Shown one piece after another: positions 56,166 through 64,000 of a stretch of 64,000 nucleotides of DNA. The notes beneath the pieces were generated by a model. That model saw nothing but the letters and a program-made list of their open reading frames with translations, was not told the origin of the DNA and did not search any database. The stretch lies in contig CM041298.1 in NCBI GenBank assembly GCA_023052935.1, forward strand, positions 53,885,813 through 53,949,812. The letters run 5' to 3'. The DNA comes from Piezodorus guildinii (lineage: Eukaryota > Arthropoda > Insecta > Hemiptera > Pentatomidae). The translations under genes were made by a program, and so were the position numbers. Each line of letters opens with the position of its first letter. The stretch's first letter is position 1.

Positions 56166-57194
56166 TAATTAAATTAAATGAAATAGTAGCAGTAAGGAAA
56201 TTATGAATCATTAAAGTAAATAATAATATAAGGTGTTATATCAACCACTATGTTCTTCTATATAAATATTAACACATAAATGTTAACTATATATAATGTA
56301 TTAAATATACTTTTTGAGCTAAGAGTATGCTTCTTTTTTTTTTTTGAGGATTAATCATTCGAAAGGTCCTTAACGTACACAAGTATAGAAATTATACTCC
56401 CAGGCTTTAACTCATTACTCATCGGAATATCTGTAGTTGATATTTGGAAAGCAACAACGTCCCTCCGACGGGAGCGAGGGATATGTTGCTAAGTCATCCT
56501 TGTCATTTGTCACCAGGACAGCCATTACTGGTGGTGACTGGCCCAGTTCAATGGCACCATCCTGTTTGGACTTTACATGTCACAAAGGAGTTGTTCCATC
56601 TTCCTGTCGTTTGATCTTCTCATAACTCATCGCGGAACAGAGAGGGAACATGTCCCTTGATGAGGGGTATAATGCCCTCCTAGGGTCATCAAATCGGCAT
56701 TAGAATCGATACTGCCCTGGAATTCTTAACGTAAGATAAAAAAGTTCCTTCCACTTCAAATTGAAAATAAGGGCCACATAGCCCAGTGAAATAAGGCTAA
56801 AATTTAAAGTTTGTGGAAATTAATGGGAATTTAGACAAAGCTGGATATCGTTTTAATACCTCTTGATGGTCCTAAATAAAACTAATCTGTGTTTCCACCA
56901 TCGCAGGTGTTTAGCTTAACTTTTTAGAGCTGGAAATCCTTGAATTTTTCTCAGTTTTTCACGCATAACTAGAATACGGTGCCTCATAAAGAAAATATAT
57001 TTCTTCCTAAAATTAAAGAACGTTAAATTTCCTTCCTAAAAGTCACATTAATTACTGAATTTAGCTGAGTGGCATTGCCGCAATCGTTCGTCTGAAATAG
57101 GCAAGTATTTCAATTTTGTTGAAAAACCCAATTTGGTCACGAAGAGACAGCTGTAACATTAAAATAACTATCTAAATAAAAAAAAAAAAGATGA
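56166..57194. other. unassigned; island at 56440-56720
   Basis: 56440-56720 is less AT-rich, with CCCTCCGACGGGAGCGAGGG (an inverted repeat) near 56461. A 62-codon plus-strand frame here is not recognised. The rest is AT-rich. Confidence 0.3.
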
Positions 57195-57889
57195 AAAACG
57201 ATTTGATTTAAATAGTCTGACACAACTGAATGACGATATTTTAAATTTTCTTTCCCTATAATACTCTTAATTTTGAATTTGTTAGGTTCAATAAAATTGA
57301 AAAAAAAAGCGAAATTTCATGTTTTTAGCGTTCATAAAACATTTTGTTATGCAGATATAAAATATTTAACATATGTACAATATGATACACAATTGGAAAA
57401 ATAAAGTTTTATGAGGTAATGTATGTTGATAAAGGGGAACCCGTGGCTGACTGGCTAGCGCGCTAGTCTCTCATGCTACAGGTTCTGAGTTCGAATCCCA
57501 GTCCCGGCGGGGCTTTTATAAGGATGTAAAGAAATGTGGATTCACTCATAACCTCTCCCCCGGGTATGTGAGACCCGTCAGCCAAAGGGTGACCACTCAC
57601 AAAATTAGTCGTAGGAAGTGATGACCCTACACTAAAAATTGCATCGTGAAACGTGAGTGGCTGGTGAGAGGGTCTACACGGCCTGTCGCGCCACTAGAAG
57701 AAGAAGTATGTTGATAAAAGTTGGAAAACTAAGTGATTTTATTAGATAATAATTTGTTATTGTTATTGTTAGATTATTCAACTACAATAAATGTTTCAAT
57801 CGGAAACTCTTTAAATGTTAGTCTTTAAATGTTCTGAAATTTATTTTAGCATTGGAGGTACGTGAAAGTCGTATTTTGTGCGCATCAGA
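57195..57889 (+). mobile_element. HEF copy I, interrupted by SINE2
   Basis: Decayed plus-strand copy of the hairpin-ended family: ATAGTCTGACA, GATATTTTAAATTTTC, then, after the inserted SINE2, TTATTAGATAATAATTT. The right end is GGAGGTACGTGAAAGTCG followed by GTGCGCATCAGATTTTT. The palindromic end is not recognisable. Confidence 0.65.
57421..57718 (+). mobile_element. SINE2 (tRNA-headed), full-length, with TSD
   Basis: Insert 57434-57705 flanked by GTATGTTGATAAA (57421-57433 and 57706-57718). Box A TGGCTGACTGG is at 57444-57454 and box B AGTTCGAATCC at 57488-57498. The body matches 19226 (CCCCCGGGTATGTGAGAC, CTACACGGCCTGTCGCGCC). The tail is AGAAGAAGAA. It is inserted in HEF copy I. Confidence 0.93.
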
Positions 57890-58593
57890 TTTTTATTTAT
57901 TACTATTATTTAAGTGGTATTATTCATTTTATTAAATATGCTAACTAATATGAGGTTCAATTGTATCAAAATTGTTATTTTTAACATTTAATACGTTTTA
58001 TACCACTCTATTATCTATTTTTGTGCTTGGTACATGTTTCTCTTTACTTATTTTAATGTATTTAATATTTCACTTAAACAGCTAATAACCTTCTAATATT
58101 TTTTGATTTTTTAATTTCTTTATTTCACATTCTTAACATTTTGAATTTTCTCTTCTTCCTCTTTTTCCTCTTATTCCTTAGACAGAAATCTTTAATTGCA
58201 GGTTCAGACAATCAAAATATTTTTTTTTAAATTGTCAGACTTTAGACTGGGATACCCAGCCTCCCTACCCGGGTCCTGACCCTGGTACCTGTACCCTGGG
58301 TAGCCCTGACAACTGTCAGTGAGATCGATGGACTAATAACCACTATCCCTATAATTGCTTGGAAGATCCCTCAGTTAATTGTTGCCTTAATAATGGCTAG
58401 CTTCGAGGGATCTTTCTCCTCCTGAGCCCTTACCAATTAGTAACTTTAGGGAAATCTGGCCCTTCGTTAATTCTTACCCATTTTTTTAAGGATCCTTTTG
58501 CGGAATCGACACGAGATAATTATCGGGTTTTTGATTTTTCATAATTTTATACCTGTAAGCGAAAGTTAGAAATTCTTCACTTACCGTACTAGT
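57890..58593. other. AT-rich sequence with island at 58240-58460
   Basis: 58240-58460 is less AT-rich. It contains overlapping inverted words (TACCCGGGT, GGTACCTGTACC, CTGGGTAG) and GGATCTTTCTCC. No coding feature or repeat match is seen. Confidence 0.3.
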
Positions 58594-59080
58594 TAAATAT
58601 TTATTGATATTAACATCTGTATTAAGAAATACATCAGGTAAATGTGTTGAAAATATAATATAATAACATGAAATACATGTTGTGACACTATCCACAGGCA
58701 GTATAACAGAAAGTAATCTCTAAACTAGTGGGGGTTTCCGCGGTCATCTTTCTAATAGGCCTCGGAGGATTATCAGGAATCGAAGTGGATGCTAGTATAG
58801 AAACTAGTGGGTGAGAGTGGGAATAGGTTTTTCATGGAATAAGGTCTTTATTGATGAGTTTACTCTTGACTGCATATGGAGCATTGAGGACATTACGAAG
58901 GATTTTTGATGGTAAGGATTGGATTCCAGAGGAATTATCTAATCAAAGGATTTATTAGAGCCCTATGGGATGGTTCTTCTATAGCCAGTAAGTCCAAGAT
59001 CGGTCTTATGATAATCATTTATATGAGCCTTTGTAGTTAAGAGTTAATAGATAGACTGTTTGTCTATCAAGTTAGTACCA
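58594..59080 (-). mobile_element. 5'-truncated Jockey LINE copy, decayed
   Basis: Minus-strand Jockey fragment. The 3' UTR block TTAACATCTGTATTAAGAAA and ACATCAGGTAAATGTG is followed by ORF2 C-terminal remnants (GGCCTCGGAGGATTATCAGG, GAGCATTGAGGAC, GGATTTTTGATGGTAAGG). It carries many indels and no clear target duplication. Confidence 0.7.
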
Positions 59081-59082
59081 CA

Positions 59083-59745
59083 AAACGGCGACTTATTAGT
59101 TAAAATAAATTTTTGAATTTTGATAAAATTGACAGAAGAATAATTTTTTTTTTGATGGACACACTTATTTTATATTAAATAATCTATCAATTGATTATAA
59201 CCATATACAACTTTTTATATAAATAACATATTTTTCTATAATCTTTAGCTTATATGATATATTATACACCTGTATTTGAATTCTCATTAAAAAAAAAAAA
59301 CTTAATTAAAAAAATATTTTTGTAATACATATAATACTTTAGTTGGTTATCAAGCTATTCCATATAGGATATATGTACGACCTTTTATCATATATGTTTT
59401 TTTTCTTGTCAAAGCGATAAAATTAATGGTACCCTGTCTGACAATCAGAATGAAGCCTAAATTACATCAAAGCCTATTAAGTTGTATATCGATTAGATGA
59501 GTTTATCGAAATAATTAGAGCTGTTTTTGAGAAGATCGTAAAAAAAGTGCAAACTGCTTGTGGTATAAACTGGTATATCTTGTACAACTATTTGGTTAAA
59601 AAAGTTGCTGCTGTATTATTTCACTCATACACATACCTTTTTGCGGTATTTGGTCGTTTGAAGGCAGTGGATATAACGTGTATTTCAGGTGAAAAATAAA
59701 TTAAAAATTTTTCATAAAATGCCAATTTTTCCCTCACTATATACT
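59083..59745 (-). mobile_element. HEF copy J, decayed, reverse orientation
   Basis: The interior shows reversed family blocks: CTGTCTGACAATCAGAATG, AAATTACATCAAAGCCTATTA, AGATCGTAAAAAAAGTGCAAA, GTATTTGGTCGTTTG. The right end is near TTTTTCCCTCACTATATACT. The T-tailed end near 59083 is only faintly recognisable (ACCACAAAACGGCGACTTA). Confidence 0.55.
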
Positions 59746-59756
59746 TTGAAATATGA

Positions 59757-60110
59757 TTGCTCCTTTTTGCCCAATCCACTCCTTATGTAATACTCTCCCT
59801 TCAAACATCCGCCATGCTCCTTCCTATCATCGATTAAATCCCTCCTTTTCAATACTTCCATTTCTTCAGTCAGATGTAAGCAATTTTTATTATGCCAAAC
59901 TTAGTGTGTGGTGAATAGATATTTTTAAAGAATTTATTTTATGTTATTATTCTATGATATTTTAAATCTGTGAATTATTACTTTTTTCTTTTTTTTATTT
60001 ATTTTGTGTTATTTATTATTTGTAGTTATATTTTGTTTGTTTGGCCAGTTATATTTTTTTATTTTGTTCATAAATTTTATTCTTAAGGGACATTGTCTCA
60101 GAATAATGTT
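59757..60110 (+). repeat. dispersed repeat R1, copy c
   Basis: Relative of 2911 and 3551, matching in CTTCAAACATCCGCCATGC-type sequence and in the downstream TTATTCTTAAGGG ... CTCAGAATAA segment. It lies beside HEF copy J. Confidence 0.5.
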
Positions 60111-60985
60111 TCTTTTTATTCTATTCTTACTTTATATTAGGTGAGAAAAGTAAAAATGAGGTTTAATAAGTGTATATATATTAAGTATTATCCTCACTTA
60201 ACGTGTACGTTTAAATAAATAAATATATTGGAAAATAGTTCTTATTCATTTTTAATGGTTATCTGCCAGTTGAAACTTTGGTGGTCACTATAAAAAGTTT
60301 TTGGGTTGCTTCCATGCAAAACTAATTTTCCAAACCCTCCTTACTTTCCCAACTTTATTTTAACATACTCCGTACCTGGAAACATAGTATTACGGATACT
60401 AGGTTAGCAGTGACACACGCCCTGACCAAGCCCACGATCCTAATAATTTCGCTAAAGGAGAGCGAGGACATGACGGCCATCTGGCCAGTGCCACCTAATA
60501 GCTTCTTAATAATTAAGTCATCTCCTGTCGCGATTAATCACCCCCTTCTCTTCTCCGTCAGAAGATTGTTATTGGAAAGTGATCGGGCATACTCCTGAAA
60601 TATCGCTCGGGCTAATGGAGTTTACAACCTGCGTCCTTTGCATTTGCACCGATAAATTATGTTAGACATTAATAGTTATGCTAACCTGAGCTAGGTTTAA
60701 CCAGTGTGTAAACTGAGGTCGAAGGAACCCAAACTGAACTAAACCTTTCAAGTTGTAGAGGTCATTATTATTTGCAATTTTTTTAATGATTTATTAAAAT
60801 ATTCAAATCATGAAAAGATAAAATCCTCCATGTCTGAACAAAAAAGTGAAAAGCAAAGGAACTTGTGCTATAAAAATTGGTATCAAAGAGTTACCAATAC
60901 AAATTCTAAATTACAATAATTAATATGCACGGTGTCTAGTAGCATTAAAGTGACTATATTTCTGGGTTTGTAACGAGTTAAAATA
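60111..60985. other. unassigned; island at 60380-60660
   Basis: Less AT-rich single-copy block with several TAAT/ATTA cores (CTTAATAATTAAG, GCGATTAATCAC). A 62-codon open frame at 60410-60598 (plus) is not recognised. Confidence 0.3.
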
Positions 60986-61245
60986 GGTCACCTGTGATGA
61001 ATTGGCTAGTATAACACCCTTCTATGCCCAAGGTCGCGGATTCACACTTAAAAATGGCACTAGGAGTTTTTATTAGGAGTAATGTGTCTTCTTTTTAATG
61101 GGAGTAAAAAATGCTTAGTCATGCCGTCCATCGGATCGGGCATAAAAAGGTAGCACAGCCTATGCGATGTCAGGTACTTGTTAAATATCCCTAATAAACC
61201 TGGATAGGTAGAATTTAGGACTCCCATTGTTACATCCGTTTGACA
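60986..61245 (+). mobile_element. SINE1 copy, diverged
   Basis: Follows SINE1 order: GGTCACCTGT, a decayed box A region, GGTCGCGGATTCACAC in place of box B, GGGAGTAAAAAATGCTTAG, GCGATGTCAGGTACT, CCTGGATAGGTAG and ACTCCCATTGTTACATC. A short duplication of the AGGAGTTTTTATTAGGAGTAA area is present. Its 3' end is cut by the adjoining LINE fragment. Confidence 0.8.
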
Positions 61246-61261
61246 GAGATATTGCCATTAT

Positions 61262-61830
61262 GCTTTTCTGTACCAAAACATAAAAAATAGAAAACCTGTC
61301 TATGTAACTGAACTCCTCACCTTCCGTTCTAACATCCATTCGTTAAACACCAGAATACAATCAATCAATATTTTTAAACCCTCACATAAAAGTACGTCCT
61401 TTCACATATCCTTTCTCGTTCGCTCCTCATTCTTTTGGAATTCGCTACCTCTCTCTATCGGTAAAACAACTCCTATGTATTATTTAAAACATCAACTGTT
61501 ACATTACCTACTCGAATCACAATATTCCCTTCCAATGTAAAATATAGGTATAAATATTTGTGATAAATTTATGGGTATATATATAAGTGCATACTCCTTG
61601 TGTGCATAAATATGCAAATATTTATATATATTTAGAATTTTTTATTCAGTTTAGAAAAAATTAACTAAACCATAAGCAATTATTTGTTTTTATCGTTTTC
61701 GTTCTTAGGGGGCTTATATCCCAGAGTATAGATTTTTTTTTTTTCATTCCATTATTATTATATTTGTTCTAAATTTATGTTGTATTTTTTATCTATAGAG
61801 CTATAAACGTCTAATAATAAAAGAAAAAAA
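61262..61830 (+). mobile_element. LINE 3' end with WNSLP motif, non-Jockey
   Basis: Open plus-strand frame ending at TAA 61538-61540. It reads ELLTFRSNIHSLNTR, then TSFHISFLVRSSFFWNSLPL, then YYLKHQLLHYLLESQYSLPM. The NTR and RSxxxWNSLP pattern is typical of the extreme C-terminus of CR1/L2/I-type LINE reverse transcriptases. The 3' UTR continues to an A-rich end near 61830. 5'-truncated with no catalytic motifs. It is related in kind, but probably not in family, to 34505-34905. Confidence 0.65.
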
Positions 61831-63055
61831 AAGTTTAATTTTTTGTTTGTGATGTAATAACACTTTGTAACACCATTTCCCCCACGAAGATAACACAGAG
61901 ATAAGTTAAACCCTTCCCTGAGAAAGGGTTAATTTATGCCTTTGAGAAATAATTTAAAAAATGGCCCGAGGATGATCCTGCAGTTTCGCTCCTTAAAATA
62001 TTAACATAACCGTTCCAATTTAATCAAGGCCTGATTAGGAGGGGACAGCCCATCCCTCAGAGGCAGTTTGTATGGAAATACCCTGCGGAAGGGTAGTGCT
62101 CTGGGAGCCATAAAAGGGTTACTCTTCGGAAAGGAAAAGAAGAAGTATTTAAGTGTTTCAAGGGACTTAATTAAGACAAATAGGGTTGGGAGCAATTTGG
62201 CAGGACTTAGGGGAGGCGAAGCTTATGATCCATAAATTCAATAGTGGGGGTGTGAGATGTTGTATTGTAAAGAAGGATAATGTTCACTTGTTCATTGTGC
62301 CTCATCGGATTTTGTTCCTTTGTTCCTCGCCAGGGCTCCCCGCTTTAAGGAATTCCCTTCCACCGGCCTGAGCTTTTATTCCTTCGAAACCCTTCCTTTC
62401 CTATACATATTTTTATTGAAGAGGAGGAGGAGATGGGAGGGAGGCAGATGTTGTGATTACAATAAGGGAAGAGAATCAACCCTTTTAGGGCAAGAGCCAC
62501 GAGGGACCGGTGGAAGAAAACAGACGGAAGAAGGGGAATATTAATAAAGTATACATTAAGGGAAGAAGGGTTGGATAGAGAGAAAGTGAAGGATGCTGGC
62601 CGGAGCTTCTCGCCAGCTAAAAGCCGTGAAAGGCCCATTTTCCTTTTTTGGTCCTTTTTCTTATTTTCTATTTTTCTCCTTTTCTTTTTCTTCCCCTAAC
62701 GAGGTCTAATGATGATATTGTATTTGTGAAATAATCTCCATTGTTGTCCGCTCTTTAACTGTATCACGTCCATTTAGCCTTCACTTATTGACCTTTAAGC
62801 CTTTTCATCTTTACAACAAATATGAATGTTCAAGGTTTTTTTTTTTTTAAATCTCAATCAAATACGGTAGCTTAAATATGTTTACTAAGATGTTTTTTAG
62901 GAATTAAGTATATAGTATCCTAGTTACCAGATATGCTATTGTTAAGAATACTTGAACTTATTTTAAATTATAATTTAAAAATTACTTAAAATATTAAAAT
63001 TGGGCAGATCATTTCAAAATGTTAACGCTGTCTTTCTCCAGTTTAAACCGTGCCT
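61831..63055. other. unassigned; long GC-richer island at 61880-62650
   Basis: One of the largest less AT-rich blocks, with purine-rich runs (GAGGAGGAGGAGATGGGAGG near 62420). Several overlapping open frames on both strands show no recognised domain. It could be regulatory DNA or an exon I cannot recognise. 62700-63055 is AT-rich. Confidence 0.3.
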
Positions 63056-63495
63056 TTTTCTATTTTAAATAAATTTACTACTGTATTATTAAAATATATT
63101 AAGTAAATGTGTTAATTAATCAAGTGGGCTTGGTAGAGGCATGTGAAGAAACAACCCAGTGTTCGCAATGTTTTAGCAGCAGTGTTTATTTAAGATCGCG
63201 AGGCCATCGTCTTTTCAGCCGCCTAGGGAGATTATGAGGAATACCATAGATGGTGATGAGAGATTGCGAACGGGTACGTTGGAGTGAACGGGTAGTTTGG
63301 AATTAAAGGAGGTATATTTATTTCGGGATAAATCTGATACAAATGAGATATTTAGGTATTTATGGATTATTTTATTGGTGAAAAACTAGGGGGCATTTAG
63401 GATCTTTCGGGGGATTTTGATTGGAAGGATTGGATGCGGGTGGAATTGGATGGCTTGGTGGATCTCCATAACTCAATCCCATATGTCCAAATTTT
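63056..63495 (-). mobile_element. 5'-truncated Jockey LINE copy
   Basis: Minus-strand copy of the 44151 subfamily: the tail region TTTACTACTGTATTATT, then AAGAAACAACCCAGTG, ATCGTCTTTTCAGCCGCCTA (RRLKRRW codons reversed), and up to CAATCCCATATGTCC (the WTYG codons reversed). Decayed, no clear target duplication. Confidence 0.75.
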
Positions 63496-64000
63496 TAATT
63501 TAATTCCCATAAGATGCTGTTTCGTGGTTGAACTTGATATTCTGATAATTCAGATGGGTGATAATTCAGCTCCATTGCATACATTTTTAGAAGGTTCTTA
63601 TGAACTGGGCTGGAAGGGAATATTTGTGTTGTTAGTTTTCATTTTCTAGTGATGGGGATTACTAGCTTTTACAAAGTTCTGCTAGCGTTGTGGTTGTCCT
63701 GTCGGATTTAGTATATTAAATAACTGAATTGTATAGCATTGAAGGATATCAAAGAATCTGATATCTCTCCATGAAATAAAGTCTGTCACTGTTCCATGGT
63801 GGTGTGCAGCGGCAGGTTTTTTTTCTCTGCATGTCACGATATGCCTCAGCACCACATTCTATAACTGACGGAGCTTCTTTGCAGTTGTTAGTGAAATATT
63901 CGATAGCGTTTGTAAATAAAAAAATTGAGGCGAAATTCATGTTTAGTGATATAATTCGGTGATTATTTAGAAGAGTTTTAGTGTAAGATGATTTAAATTT
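63496..64000. other. unassigned sequence, nothing recognised
   Basis: Moderately AT-rich. Two short open frames (63434-63649 plus and 63749-63940 minus) have no family features. Confidence 0.35.

Noticed and set aside
1..64000. CRISPR arrays, rRNA, prokaryotic operons or phage modules
   Set aside because: No regularly spaced repeats, no rRNA core sequences and no dense collinear reading frames; the window is eukaryotic in character.

Overview
This 64 kb window is strongly AT-rich eukaryotic nuclear DNA. I recognise no host protein-coding exon, rRNA or free-standing tRNA gene. Its content is dispersed repeats embedded in AT-rich single-copy sequence, with short, less AT-rich islands every few kilobases. 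An arthropod is the best guess, from the Jockey-clade LINEs and the three tRNA-headed SINE families, but the species is unresolved. The window reads like a long intergenic region or a very large intron.

The centrepiece is one apparently complete Jockey-type non-LTR retrotransposon on the + strand (51366-56153). It has a 12-bp target-site duplication, an NRF-1-like palindrome at its 5' end and an intact ORF1 with three CCHC knuckles. ORF2 (endonuclease plus reverse transcriptase) is also intact and begins directly after the ORF1 stop (TAA|ATG). The 3' UTR holds two hairpins and the element ends in a 34-nt poly(A). About eleven 5'-truncated relatives lie across the window. Four of them have legible 8-12 bp duplications, and one young copy is nested inside the tail of an older one (44151-44909).

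Three tRNA-headed SINE families are present, each with a different 3' tail. SINE1 (TAAA-type tail) lies at 5830, 8605, 41018, 45699 and 60986. SINE2 (GAA-type tail) lies at 19226, 30640 and 57434. SINE3 (T-type tail) lies at 657, 6246 and 15966. A decayed YADD reverse transcriptase (30861-31850) and the 3' ends of two further LINEs (34505-34905 and 61262-61830) complete the recognisable retroelements.

Less familiar structures form the discovery part. At least ten copies belong to a roughly 0.6-0.9 kb non-coding family with a terminal palindrome at one end and a T-run after a conserved GCACCAGA at the other. A nearly identical inverted duplication of about 340 bp flanks a 0.7 kb spacer (41711-43141). 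Hammerhead-ribozyme-like motifs of the Penelope type occur at six places, one of them (40503-40683) inside a multiply nested inverted repeat. A 280-bp segment is repeated 24 kb apart (15535 and 39275).

The retrotransposon proteins work together: ORF1 would bind the element RNA, and ORF2 would nick the target and reverse transcribe. The SINEs and truncated copies are products of such machinery. The non-repetitive islands, several rich in TAAT-type sites, are candidate regulatory DNA; this is inference only.
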